Shown here: piece after piece, positions 46,925 to 55,318 of the stretch | Numbering within the stretch: the first letter of the stretch is position 1 | Layout: every line of letters starts with the position of its first letter | Source: Oxalobacteraceae bacterium | GTDB taxonomy: Bacteria > Pseudomonadota > Gammaproteobacteria > Burkholderiales > Burkholderiaceae_D | Assembly (NCBI GenBank): GCA_027485795.1 | Contig: JAIXQK010000099.1 | Span: 1 to 64,000, forward strand | Length of the DNA stretch: 64,000 nucleotides | Direction: 5' to 3' | Notes under the pieces: generated by a model | Seen by the model: the letters and a program-made list of their open reading frames with translations, nothing else | Told to the model about the DNA's origin: nothing | Database searches by the model: none | Made by a program: the position numbers and the translations under genes

Positions 46925-49156
46925 ATGGACAGATCCACGTCACTCTCTCGCAGCAATTCGCGCAGTAGCTTGGAGGAATCCGACGATACAAAAACAAACA
47001 ATAAGCCGGAAGCGGAGGCTGGGCAGCCCAAACCAAGCCTGACTCCAGGGCGGCGGCGCGCAGGTACCTGGACCAGCGCTCTGGTACCGACCGCATCGCA
47101 GGACATGCAAAAGAATAGCAGCGAGCCAACGGTAAAACCCCGTGGCCTTCAGCGACGACCGACTGCATCGGCCTACATGCCGGCTAGCCAATCTAACTCT
47201 GCCGCCACGGCGCCGAGCAATGCAAGTATCGGTTCCACTACCACATCGACCACCACGTCAACCACGACCACTTCAACCACCACCAGCACCTCGAAAGCTA
47301 CTTCTAGCCAAAAATCGAGTGCGCCGATGCTGTCGACGTGCGGCGATGTGCCGAATCTGACTCAGCATTCCAGCAGTGGAAAACCGATTAGCTCAAGTTC
47401 GAGTACTCAAAAATCACCGAGCTACTCAAAAGACAGGGCGCAGGGGGATAAAATTCCGCAGGCTCTCGCTCAAGTATTACGGGCGGGCTTTAAAGGATTT
47501 AAGTCAGTCCCAGACCCCAACAACGCTCAGCAGGACATCAAGGTCCCGGTCTTTAACATTCCACCCAAACAGATTGCGCGCCTGCTAATTGGTCTGGAAA
47601 GTAATTTCTTTCAAAACGCACCAACCTTCGACAATTTATCGAAACCGCTCAGAGATCGGTATGGGATTGCCAATTTTCAGGTAAATGATCAGCTGGTGCT
47701 CAAACACATCAATGTCATCGAGCACATCGTGCAGCCATTTATGCAGAGGATGTTCGGTAGTAATGAAGCCGAGCAAGCACGTGTTGATGTCATAGAGCAG
47801 TTTGATGCGTTTGTCCGCGGTCCATACAAACACCTGCTTCAAACAGAGCAGGGCAAAGGTGCGAAGCAGGGGACTATTGAGAACCTCTCTTTCCGCGAGC
47901 AATTTCAACCGGTGATACAACCCCTCCAGAGTTTTATAGCTGGCACTGGGCGAACGCTCGAATCTTCAGGCATACACCCCGACTTCAAGTTATTTTTACA
48001 GGAAACTGTAAAAGCCTACGGTACATGGGCAGCACAACAGAAAATACCGCCAGAAGATTTGCTGCAGATGATGAAAAGTAGCTTGGTCGGACTGCTATTC
48101 ATCCGTGGATTACTGCCAGTCTGGAATGACAGATTTGTAAGAGATATGACCGACGATAAACACGCCGAAAGGGAATGGACCAAATTCAAAGCAAAACTCT
48201 CGGCACAGCTAGCGCATTACACCTCAACTTTGTTCGATGATTTTATCGTGGCTATTATTGCTTCTACAGAGGGCAAGTCAGCAGAGTTTGATCAATACTT
48301 CAAGCCGATCGAAAGGGCGGCAGAGCTGCGCCGCAAGGAAGCGATGGGAACCAGTATGAGGCAAGAGAAAGCCAAGCGGACACTGACCCGGGGAGCAACT
48401 GTCTCTACAACCACATCCGATAACACTGAAAAAAAACCGAGTCTGAGCCAGCTGTTCGCAGGGCTGGTCTCACCTCGGAAAAAAGATTTAAGCAGTGAAA
48501 CTGCCCAACCTACTTCGCCCCGCGGTATGAAGGCAAATGCGGCAGAGCGAGTCGAATCAGCTAGCGGTATTCTGTTGAAAAAAACCGAATCACGTGCGAC
48601 CCACGCAATGCGTAGCCAAAAAAAGGAATTAGATACTTATCTAAAGTCGACTAAGCTACCTCTCTTCGATCCTGGCTACATCAGATATTTGAATAAAGCG
48701 ATTGCTACTCGCAAGAACTACACAGCCTTCGAAAGTGCCCCTGCTGCTTTTTGCTTGAAGCAGTTTAATCAATTCCTCGAAGACCTAAGAAAAAATGGGG
48801 AGGAATTGCCGTCTAACCATGATCAGATTCAAAAAGATCTAACGAAGTTGGTGAAAGATGAACGGATCGAGATCGAGCGGGCGGTAAAAAAATCTCGGCA
48901 AACAGCGAGTGCTAATCCATCCAGCGCAAGCACAACCAAAGTCTCAGACGCGTCGCCAGTGTTTGTTCCGCCGCTCGACTTTGCTGAGTTAAAAAAGAGC
49001 CCATTTGATGAGGATGTGGCCGAAGCAAATGAGGCAACAGAATCATCGAAAACAGAGTCAAGTGATAGCACGGAAGTCGAGACTGAGAGCAGTGAAGGCA
49101 ATGCTGTCCTCAATGAGCAGAAGGAAAAAATCACTTCTGAGAAGACCCAGCAATAA
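46925..49156 (+). CDS. Large protein of unknown family, effector-like, with RasGAP-resembling core
   Basis: A 743-residue protein. ATG 46925 has AAGGA five bases upstream. I recognise no family with certainty. Residues 1-190 are Ser/Thr/Pro-rich and low in complexity, with a Thr/Ser tract (104-123). Residues about 195-440 are a predicted helical domain. Within it IHPDFKLFLQETVKAYGTW (350-368) and SLVGLLFIRGLLPVWNDRFV (386-405) resemble the helix and FLR...P signature of eukaryotic RasGAP domains. The position that would align with the arginine finger is Gln252 (NFQVNDQL). After a second disordered linker (about 480-580) comes a helical segment (about 580-660) and a Glu/Ser-rich acidic tail. 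No signal peptide or membrane segment is seen. Base composition is lower in G+C than its neighbours. An effector or host-interaction protein is an inference. Confidence 0.7.
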   Translation: MDRSTSLSRSNSRSSLEESDDTKTNNKPEAEAGQPKPSLTPGRRRAGTWTSALVPTASQDMQKNSSEPTVKPRGLQRRPTASAYMPASQSNSAATAPSNASIGSTTTSTTTSTTTTSTTTSTSKATSSQKSSAPMLSTCGDVPNLTQHSSSGKPISSSSSTQKSPSYSKDRAQGDKIPQALAQVLRAGFKGFKSVPDPNNAQQDIKVPVFNIPPKQIARLLIGLESNFFQNAPTFDNLSKPLRDRYGIANFQVNDQLVLKHINVIEHIVQPFMQRMFGSNEAEQARVDVIEQFDAFVRGPYKHLLQTEQGKGAKQGTIENLSFREQFQPVIQPLQSFIAGTGRTLESSGIHPDFKLFLQETVKAYGTWAAQQKIPPEDLLQMMKSSLVGLLFIRGLLPVWNDRFVRDMTDDKHAEREWTKFKAKLSAQLAHYTSTLFDDFIVAIIASTEGKSAEFDQYFKPIERAAELRRKEAMGTSMRQEKAKRTLTRGATVSTTTSDNTEKKPSLSQLFAGLVSPRKKDLSSETAQPTSPRGMKANAAERVESASGILLKKTESRATHAMRSQKKELDTYLKSTKLPLFDPGYIRYLNKAIATRKNYTAFESAPAAFCLKQFNQFLEDLRKNGEELPSNHDQIQKDLTKLVKDERIEIERAVKKSRQTASANPSSASTTKVSDASPVFVPPLDFAELKKSPFDEDVAEANEATESSKTESSDSTEVETESSEGNAVLNEQKEKITSEKTQQ
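47234..47293 (+). repeat. Thr/Ser codon tract in the effector-like gene
   Basis: Twenty consecutive codons for Thr or Ser, mostly ACN, in an STTT-type pattern. The codons are mixed, so it is a degenerate protein repeat rather than a pure microsatellite. Confidence 0.9.
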
Positions 49157-49180
49157 TCCCTGATGTTGGGTGGGGCCTGA

Positions 49181-49208
49181 ACACCGGCCTAAGTGCCGGT
49201 GTTTTTTT
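49181..49208 (+). terminator. Intrinsic terminator after the effector-like gene
   Basis: The hairpin ACACCGGC-CTAAGT-GCCGGTGT is followed by seven T. It lies 25 bases after the stop codon and separates this gene from uppP. Confidence 0.92.
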
Positions 49209-49351
49209 GTGCTTCGAGCAGATTCAACGATATTGCAAGTGCGCAAAATTGATCACTATGTTGATCCAGGCGACCGAACACCTCCAAGCAGCTAGCGCCG
49301 ACTGGGCCCGTGATAAGCTTTCACCTCTTTGATATTGGTCGCGCAATCGGT

Positions 49352-50182
49352 ATGGATCTCACGCTGTTGATTAAAGTAGTCATCATGGGCATCGTCGAGG
49401 GCTTAACCGAGTTCTTGCCGATTTCTTCGACCGGTCACCTCATCCTTGCCGGTAGTCTGCTCAACTTTACGGGCGAAAAAGTCAAGGTATTCGAAATTGT
49501 GATCCAGGCCGGCGCGATGCTGGCTGTTTGTTGGGAGTACCGCGTCAAGATAGCGCGTGTGATCCTTGACTTCAGAACTGATATCGCTGCACGTCGCTTT
49601 GTTGTCAATCTGCTGATCGCTTTCCTGCCAGCGGTATTACTCGGCCTGGCTTTTGGTAAGGCGATCAAAGCGCATCTATTTAAACCTGTACCGGTTGCAT
49701 TGGCATTCATTGTCGGTGCTTTTATCATCATCATCATCGAGAGACGCCACCGTCGTGTGGTCTACTCTCGTGTCGACTCGGTCGACGATATGAGTGCGCT
49801 TGATGCGCTGAAGGTCGGTCTTGCGCAGTGCTTTGCGCTGATTCCGGGTACCAGCCGATCAGGCGCGACTATCATCGGTGCCATGGCGTTTGGCTTATCT
49901 CGTCAAGCTGCGACCGAATTCTCTTTCTTTCTTGCGATTCCTACCTTGTTTGGTGCAACCGTCTATTCGCTGTACAAGGAAAGAGCACTGCTTTCCTTAG
50001 CGGACTTACCGATGTTCGGGCTGGGCGCCTTGTCGGCATTTTTCTCCGCCTTTTTATGCGTACGCTGGCTGCTGCGGTATATCAGTTCGCATGATTTCAT
50101 GGTGTTCGCTTGGTACCGAATTATCTTTGGCCTGATCATCTTGGTCACTGCATTGACGGGCTGGGTGCAGTGGGCCGAGTGA
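49352..50182 (+). CDS. uppP: Undecaprenyl-diphosphatase (bacitracin resistance family)
   Basis: A 276-residue integral membrane enzyme that recycles undecaprenyl pyrophosphate for cell-wall and O-antigen synthesis. [20 protein letters not shown] and [35 protein letters not shown] are the two conserved catalytic blocks. About eight hydrophobic helices are visible. ATG 49352 ([10 protein letters not shown]) matches the family start; the in-frame ATG at 49310 is less likely. It stands alone between the effector-like gene and trmB. Confidence 0.96.
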   Translation: MDLTLLIKVVIMGIVEGLTEFLPISSTGHLILAGSLLNFTGEKVKVFEIVIQAGAMLAVCWEYRVKIARVILDFRTDIAARRFVVNLLIAFLPAVLLGLAFGKAIKAHLFKPVPVALAFIVGAFIIIIIERRHRRVVYSRVDSVDDMSALDALKVGLAQCFALIPGTSRSGATIIGAMAFGLSRQAATEFSFFLAIPTLFGATVYSLYKERALLSLADLPMFGLGALSAFFSAFLCVRWLLRYISSHDFMVFAWYRIIFGLIILVTALTGWVQWAE

Positions 50183-50235
50183 GGTACTCGGCGGTTTTGA
50201 GACTGCCGGTGCCCCTTAGGTAGAGAAGGCGCGTC

Positions 50236-50952
50236 TTATCTACGTTGGAATACAAGGTCCCAGACACCGTGCCCGAGTCTTAATCCGCGCTGCTCAAATT
50301 TTGTCACCGGTCTGTAGGTGGGGCGTTCCGCGTAGCCTTGCGCAGTATTGTGGATGCTGGGTTCCGAAGACATTACCGCGAGCATCTGTATTGCATAGTC
50401 TTCCCAGTCGGTAGCGCAATGTAAGTACCCACCCGCCGCAATCCGCGAGGCAAGTAGCTCGACAAACGGTGCTTGAATCAGCCGACGTTTTTGGTGCCGC
50501 GCCTTATGCCAGGGGTCGGGGAAAAAAATGTGTACCCCGGCTAACGAGGCTGGCGCAAGCATGTGGGTGACCACCTCAACCGCGTCATGCTGAATCAGAC
50601 GGAGATTTTGTAACCCGCGTTCATCGATCAGTTTCAGCAAGCTACCGATACCCGGTGTGTGCACCTCGACACCGATGAAATTAATCTCTGGCATCAGCGC
50701 CGCGATATGGGCGGTGGTCTCTCCCATCCCAGTCCCGATCTCAAGGATAGTTGGCGCAGACCGGCCAAAGGTTTTCTCGAGGTCGAGTACTGATTTCTCA
50801 AAGGGTAGGCAGTATCGAGGCGCAAGTGTTTCTAACGCGCGTGCTTGACCCTCCGACAGTCGGCCCATGCGCGTAACAAAACTGCGGATGCGGCGCTCAG
50901 TCGGGTCGTATGGCAGGGCGCGCCGTGCGCTTGGATTAAGGGGTTCAGTCAT
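50236..50952 (-). CDS. trmB: tRNA (guanine-N7-)-methyltransferase
   Basis: A 238-residue SAM-dependent enzyme that methylates G46 in t[17 protein letters not shown] is motif I, and [17 protein letters not shown] and [11 protein letters not shown] are TrmB signature blocks. ATG 50952 is used; a TTG two codons earlier is possible and neither has a strong ribosome-binding site. It lies directly downstream of the tRNA-Gly gene on the same strand. Confidence 0.95.
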   Translation of the reverse strand: MTEPLNPSARRALPYDPTERRIRSFVTRMGRLSEGQARALETLAPRYCLPFEKSVLDLEKTFGRSAPTILEIGTGMGETTAHIAALMPEINFIGVEVHTPGIGSLLKLIDERGLQNLRLIQHDAVEVVTHMLAPASLAGVHIFFPDPWHKARHQKRRLIQAPFVELLASRIAAGGYLHCATDWEDYAIQMLAVMSSEPSIHNTAQGYAERPTYRPVTKFEQRGLRLGHGVWDLVFQRR

Positions 50953-50966
50953 CGACAAGGGTAGGA

Positions 50967-51040
50967 TGGAGCGGGTGAAGGGAATCGAACCCTCGTATGC
51001 AGCTTGGGAAGCTGCCGTTCTACCATTGAACTACACCCGC
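50967..51040 (-). tRNA. tRNA-Gly (anticodon CCC)
   Basis: The 74-base gene includes the encoded CCA. The acceptor arms GCGGGTG and CACCCGC pair fully. The anticodon arm is GCAGC-TTCCCAA-GCTGC, giving anticodon CCC, and the T-loop reads GGTTCGATTCC. The D-arm AGTTCAATGGTAGAAC is normal. It reads glycine GGG codons. Confidence 0.97.
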
Positions 51041-51050
51041 ACGTGACCGG

Positions 51051-51056
51051 ATTTTA
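51051..51056 (-). promoter_or_regulatory. Possible -10 element of the tRNA-Gly gene
   Basis: TAAAAT on the minus strand, 10 bases upstream of the mature tRNA 5' end. No good -35 was found. Confidence 0.35.
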
Positions 51057-51260
51057 CCGGACGAGCTAGATAAGAATATCAAAATAGTAATTTGCTATCG
51101 ATCTCGGCAGAGAAATTCCCGATAATCAACCGAACCTGCAGTTGGTAAACTAAAATGAAAGTCTACGTAGCGAGAGCCTGGTATTGAGGGTGCCGGGGTT
51201 TGTCAGCACGTACTATTCAGCGTACCTCAGGCTTGGCCGCTTGTTTATTGGAGACCATAA

Positions 51261-51410
51261 ATGAAAATAGTGAAAAACTGCCTAAGCATCTCTGTCTTGT
51301 TGGCTGTTGTACTAATGTCGTCGGGCTGCGAGACCATGTCTTCAGCGTATGACTCGACCAAGGATACGGTATCGGGTTGGTTTGGTAAGGGCGACAAGAA
51401 AGCTGACTAA
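51261..51410 (+). CDS. Small lipoprotein, 49 residues, entericidin-like in size
   Basis: The gene is short but well supported: GGAGA six bases before the ATG, a signal peptide MKIVKNCLSISVLLAVVLMSSGC with a good lipobox (SSGC, Cys23), and a strong terminator 16 bases after the stop. The mature part ETMSSAYDSTKDTVSGWFGK plus GDKKAD is polar with one amphipathic stretch. It is probably an outer- or inner-membrane anchored lipoprotein. Similar very short lipoproteins are entericidins and stress-linked envelope peptides, but I cannot place it in a family. It is transcribed alone between tRNA-Gly and the second effector-like gene. Confidence 0.82.
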   Translation: MKIVKNCLSISVLLAVVLMSSGCETMSSAYDSTKDTVSGWFGKGDKKAD

Positions 51411-51425
51411 GTCCCCCTGTGAAGA

Positions 51426-51458
51426 AAAATGCCGCTCTGATGAGCGGCATTTTTTTTA
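51426..51458 (+). terminator. Intrinsic terminator after the small lipoprotein gene
   Basis: The hairpin AATGCCGCTC-TGAT-GAGCGGCATT is followed by eight T. Confidence 0.93.
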
Positions 51459-51724
51459 TCCGTACTAGTAATGTGTGCAGCGTGCGGTCCCGTGCTTGAA
51501 AAATCCTGCTAGTGCCTAGTTGCGGGCAATAACCCGCACCTTGTGCTTCAAATGCCAAATCGTAGGCAGTAGTTTTTATCGATGTTCTCCAAGAGTTTAT
51601 TCAGCACAGCGTTCACCATCCTGGAAAGACATCTTTACGCTAACAGATCAGGCGTCCAGCATCGGAACAGACCGATGCTTTAGGTTACCCAAAGCTCAGC
51701 CTGAGTAACTTCCTCGATGCCACT
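51459..51724 (+). other. Intergenic region before the second effector-like gene
   Basis: About 265 bases without a supportable gene. A short inverted repeat GCATCGG-AACAGA-CCGATGC lies at about 51659-51678, and an imperfect one, TGCGGGCAATAACCCGCA, at 51519-51537. I saw no convincing promoter and no hrp/PIP box pair. Other small RNA signals were not recognised. Confidence 0.4.
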
Positions 51725-53254
51725 ATGAATAATCGTATTGAACAGATGAATAAATGTTGGCAGGAATTAGAAGCGCAGAAAAAAAGCCAAAAGACGCACC
51801 AGCAAATGCGTAATGAGGCTGCCGACTTAAATGCAATACCACTCCCATCTTATTTGAAAATGCCAAAGATCGTGGTGCCAGCGTCGGTGAACAAGCAGGC
51901 AGATATTGCTGGAAAAAATAACCCATCTAGCCAAACAGTACTTTCTGATGGCATCATTTACGATAGCAATCAGAAACTAACGAGTGCCGCGTCCCAGCCA
52001 AATCTAACCAGTTCAACGCCTAGAATTTCGGCTAATCGAAAAGCAAGCTTCTCTACATCGAATATCGATTTGCCTGAGTTACCGGCGCATCTCATAGCCG
52101 ATGAATTCATTGAAGCTACCGCTTCATCCCCATCTTCCTCAATGAGATCGAATTCCGTCGGTAGTACCGAATACGGGGCTGCTACAAAAGATTCTGGTAA
52201 GCGGTGGAGCAAGAGATTCGAGGAAAATCTTAGTGAACAATTCAGCAAATTCACAAAAAGCATTTCCGATTTTGCACAAAATATCTCACCGCGTGGTTAT
52301 CGCAGCCAAGCAGAAAAATCATCGCCACCAAAGCAGTCTTCGCCGGGTAGAGCCGATCCTCAGCTCGCTGGGCTTACGATTGACGAGCGCCAGGATATTG
52401 CGATTGAGATGGCCAAGTATTGCCAAACCGATGCTTACCGGAACGCAATACCTGCCCAACAATCGCAACAGTTCGATGCGAAGTTAACGAATCTTCTCAA
52501 GTCTTATCCCGACTTCCAGGGTGATGGAAAGCTTAAATTACTAAATGCTGAAATTGCTTGGCGTATGAAATATGCTGTGATCGATACCGTAGTGGATCTA
52601 AATGATCCTGAATTCGTTAAATTTGTAGAGAATGCAGCAGGTGCTGCGTTTATGAAGCCGTGGGATCACGAAAATGTTGATGGCAAAGATCCAGTTACCG
52701 GGCTCAGCAGAAAAAATGCGGATACCCTAAAGCGTACTTTTCTCCGCGATTTTGACCATTCGAACTACTTCGCCAAAAAATCAGATGGCACGCTAGAAAA
52801 GATTATCGATTCTGATCAATTCATCGCATTAGTAGGGCCAGGGGAAAATGGTGAGCTCGCCAAGATTGTCAGCAATATTGCCTCCCAAAATCTTGGAAAC
52901 TTCTTGAAAAATATCTTGTTCCTCCGAACTGATTCAAGCAATATTTCTCAGTCAATTCTTCGATTACATGATGAAACGCCCATAATGCCATTGGCAACGC
53001 AAAGAGCGAATTATGTGTTCGAGAAAGACGCCGCGGGTAGAATCATTCTCGACTATGAATCCAATGCCTCGAATGAAATTAACGGAGCAAAGCCCCTTAG
53101 TGTGAGGCGGATGACAGGTGATAATGCTACTGCAGGTATTGCTGATGCTTCTTTGAACATCAAGGTCCGCGTCGTGATTGAGCCGAGCGGAGATTGGTCT
53201 ATTGGTAATCCGCTCGTTCGCGCGGAAGGCTGGAATATCCCCGCTGGTGATTAG
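51725..53254 (+). CDS. Protein of unknown family, effector-like
   Basis: The protein has 509 residues. The ATG 51725 has no clear Shine-Dalgarno; ATG 51746 is an alternative. No family is recognised. The N-terminal 200 residues are Ser/Asn/Pro-rich and probably disordered, apart from a short N-terminal coiled coil (IEQMNKCWQELEAQKKSQK) and an amphipathic helix near 160-185 (WSKRFEENLSEQFSKFTKSI). Residues about 205-509 look globular: a helical part with GAAFMKPWDHENVDGKDP and RKNADTLKRTFLRDFDHSNYF, then a beta-rich end with ANYVFEKDAAGRIILDYES and IKVRVVIEPSGDWSIGNPL. No signal peptide or membrane segment is seen. It is AT-richer than the surrounding genes (line 52201-52260 is 40% G+C by hand count). 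Its style resembles the gene at 46925-49156. Confidence 0.65.
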   Translation: MNNRIEQMNKCWQELEAQKKSQKTHQQMRNEAADLNAIPLPSYLKMPKIVVPASVNKQADIAGKNNPSSQTVLSDGIIYDSNQKLTSAASQPNLTSSTPRISANRKASFSTSNIDLPELPAHLIADEFIEATASSPSSSMRSNSVGSTEYGAATKDSGKRWSKRFEENLSEQFSKFTKSISDFAQNISPRGYRSQAEKSSPPKQSSPGRADPQLAGLTIDERQDIAIEMAKYCQTDAYRNAIPAQQSQQFDAKLTNLLKSYPDFQGDGKLKLLNAEIAWRMKYAVIDTVVDLNDPEFVKFVENAAGAAFMKPWDHENVDGKDPVTGLSRKNADTLKRTFLRDFDHSNYFAKKSDGTLEKIIDSDQFIALVGPGENGELAKIVSNIASQNLGNFLKNILFLRTDSSNISQSILRLHDETPIMPLATQRANYVFEKDAAGRIILDYESNASNEINGAKPLSVRRMTGDNATAGIADASLNIKVRVVIEPSGDWSIGNPLVRAEGWNIPAGD

Positions 53255-53297
53255 GTTTTCTTTTGTGCGCAGTATTCGCGAGCGGCAGTATTGAAAT

Positions 53298-54494
53298 TCA
53301 AACTGATTGTGATGTTTTCCGATTCGACCCTGCCACTAGCTCAAACCGGAATAGTCTGCATTCAATAGCGCCGTTGAAAAATGGCGTTTTTTTTGATTCC
53401 TTTAATCGCAGCATACGGGGGAGCGTCAGATCTGCAGTAAAGAGGCAGGCAGTCCAGCCGGCAAAGCGCTGCTTCAACGTGCTGCCAAATGCACTAAAAA
53501 AAGCAGTGGCTAGTTCATCCGGCTCTTGTGAGCGATCGCCGCGCATGCCAATACGTTCGCCGTACGGCGGGTTTGTAATCAGCAGGCCCGGAAGCCCCGT
53601 CGGCGGCTTCACTTCTTGTGCATCGATTTGTTTTAGTGGTACATCAAAGCTGATCCCGGCGCGTTGCAGGTTGTTACGAGCCATCACCAGCATATCGCCA
53701 GAGATATCACTCCCAAAAATCGTGGGGTGGTGCGGAAGGGCTGATGGCTTGACGGCGGCACGTGCCGTATCCCAGTCCGTCTGCTTGAATATCTTGAATT
53801 TCTCGAAAGCGAAGCGACGGTTCATTCCTGGGGCAATGCCGGCCAGTATTTGCGCAGCTTCGATCAGCAGCGTGCCCGAGCCACACATCGGGTCAAATAG
53901 CGGCGTCCCGGGTTTCCATCCAGCGGTACGCAGCAGACCGGCGGCGAGGTTCTCGCGTAGCGGCGCGTCACCGGTGTCCAGTCGCCAGCCACGCTTGAAT
54001 AAAGATTCTCCCGAGGTATCCAGATAGACCGTGACCGTACGCGCATCGAGAAAGCCCCAAATCCGCATATCGGGCGTCCGCGTATCGACCGATGGACGCT
54101 TTCCGACGCGATCACGGAAACGATCACAGATACCATCTTTAATGCGAAGGGTTGCGAATTCAAGACTCTTCAGTGGTGATTTGATAGCGTTCACATCAAC
54201 CCGGATGGTGTGCTCCAGGTCCAACCAGTCTTCCCACGGTGCGCCAAGCGCCAGATCATAGACATCGTTTTCGTTGATGTAGCCGGACTGCGCAATGCGT
54301 AAAAGTACACGTGATGCAATCCGAGAGTGCAAATTCAACAGCATCGCATCTTGCAACGTACCAGAGCAATGCACGCCACCGGGAACGCTATTGTGTATCT
54401 TCAGCGTACGGCTATGTGCCGCGATTTCATGGAGTTCTTCGGCTAGCGCGATCTCGAGCCCGCGCGGGCAGGGGCAGAAATAAGAATAGGACAT
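53298..54494 (-). CDS. THUMP-domain 23S rRNA guanine-N2 methyltransferase-like protein (RlmL N-terminal type)
   Basis: A 398-residue class I SAM methyltransferase. The N-terminal ferredoxin-like/THUMP region (about 5-160) starts FCPCPRGLEIALAEEL. The catalytic domain has DPMCGSGTLLIEAAQILA (motif I region), FGSDISGDMLVMARNNL, and the base-binding NPPYGERIG, the hallmark of N2-guanine RNA methyltransferases such as RlmL/YpsC. It corresponds to the N-terminal half of E. coli RlmKL without the RlmK half. A long antisense reading frame opposite it is not a gene. It converges on the second effector-like gene. Confidence 0.9.
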   Translation of the reverse strand: MSYSYFCPCPRGLEIALAEELHEIAAHSRTLKIHNSVPGGVHCSGTLQDAMLLNLHSRIASRVLLRIAQSGYINENDVYDLALGAPWEDWLDLEHTIRVDVNAIKSPLKSLEFATLRIKDGICDRFRDRVGKRPSVDTRTPDMRIWGFLDARTVTVYLDTSGESLFKRGWRLDTGDAPLRENLAAGLLRTAGWKPGTPLFDPMCGSGTLLIEAAQILAGIAPGMNRRFAFEKFKIFKQTDWDTARAAVKPSALPHHPTIFGSDISGDMLVMARNNLQRAGISFDVPLKQIDAQEVKPPTGLPGLLITNPPYGERIGMRGDRSQEPDELATAFFSAFGSTLKQRFAGWTACLFTADLTLPRMLRLKESKKTPFFNGAIECRLFRFELVAGSNRKTSQSV

Positions 54495-54696
54495 GGCGTA
54501 CCTTTTATCCGTGATTGTCGAGCTACGGTAAGCACGACAAGATATGTCAGCGTATTAAACCAACTACTGGATCGCGGCCTAGGCCAGGATGACAGCTCAG
54601 ATGCTGATGACATCAGTTTGGTATGGATTGTTTTAAACGAGTACCAACAATTTCAAAGCAGTCATCCCGGCACAGACTGGAACCCAGCATTTTTCA
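54495..54696 (-). other. Intergenic spacer
   Basis: About 200 bases between the isomerase gene and the RlmL-type gene. I see no gene, terminator or clear promoter in it. Confidence 0.5.
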
Positions 54697-55302
54697 TCAG
54701 CTTTTCTGCAGCGCGCGTTCAACAAAATCTAGCCGATCTTGGCCCCAGAATCCTTCGCCATCAACACGGTACCAGGGAACACCAAACACGTGTGCTGCAA
54801 TGGCTTGTTCCGTATTGCGCTGAAGCTCATCAGTCGCTGCTTGGCTAGCAGAGTATTTCAGTAGCTCGATACCATCCAAGCCAATAGCATTCGCGACGGC
54901 CACTAAAGTGTCTGGGTCGGCGATATTTCTTTCTTCTGCCCAGCAGGCGCGGCCCAGTGCACCGAGCAATACCATCGCCGCATCGGAGCCGTTCTGATGA
55001 AGTGCAGCGATAATTAGCTTGGAACCGGGATCTCCCGCCACCGGAAAGAATGCCGGGTGAATATTCAAAGGAATCTCTAAAAATTTGCTCCACCGTGCCA
55101 GCTCGGCAAGACGATACGCCTGACGCTGCGCAGGGCGTTGTGCCACCGGTACGCCACCACTAGCTGCAAACACCTGCGCCATATCTGCAGGTTTCAGTAC
55201 TAATTGTGCATGATGCTTCTTCACGATAGCAGTGAAACGTTGATGCCCCAGATAGGTCCATGGCGATTGCGGTACAACGAAATACTCAACGATCTTTGCC
55301 AT
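54697..55302 (-). CDS. DsbA-family 2-hydroxychromene-2-carboxylate isomerase-like protein
   Basis: A 201-residue thioredoxin-fold protein of the HCCA isomerase/GST-kappa group. The start has EYFVVPQSPWTYLGHQRF with a Ser-Pro at the usual redox motif, so it binds glutathione rather than forming a disulfide. The C-terminal FGVPWYRVDGEGFWGQDRLDFVE is the family hallmark. Such enzymes isomerise intermediates of aromatic degradation or act in glutathione detoxification. No degradation genes are near, so the substrate is unknown. Confidence 0.88.
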   Translation of the reverse strand: MAKIVEYFVVPQSPWTYLGHQRFTAIVKKHHAQLVLKPADMAQVFAASGGVPVAQRPAQRQAYRLAELARWSKFLEIPLNIHPAFFPVAGDPGSKLIIAALHQNGSDAAMVLLGALGRACWAEERNIADPDTLVAVANAIGLDGIELLKYSASQAATDELQRNTEQAIAAHVFGVPWYRVDGEGFWGQDRLDFVERALQKS

Positions 55303-55318
55303 TAGGTTTCTCCCGAAC

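Noticed and set aside
50960..51045. tRNA-Gly as attachment site of an integrated island
   Set aside because: I found no integrase gene and no repeated copy of the tRNA 3' end nearby.
51459..51724. hrp/PIP-type boxes for type III control of the second effector-like gene
   Set aside because: I looked for TTCG-type direct repeats with the right spacing and did not see them; no secretion-system genes are in the window.
53367..53394. Terminator for the second effector-like gene
   Set aside because: A CGCC...GGCG hairpin with T-run is present, but the stem is short, the loop is long, and it lies within the coding region of the convergent methyltransferase gene; too weak to list.
53263..54027. 254-codon plus-strand reading frame opposite the RlmL-type gene
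   Set aside because: It lies fully antisense to a clear THUMP methyltransferase with all motifs; its translation is rich in Ser/Arg and has no recognisable features.
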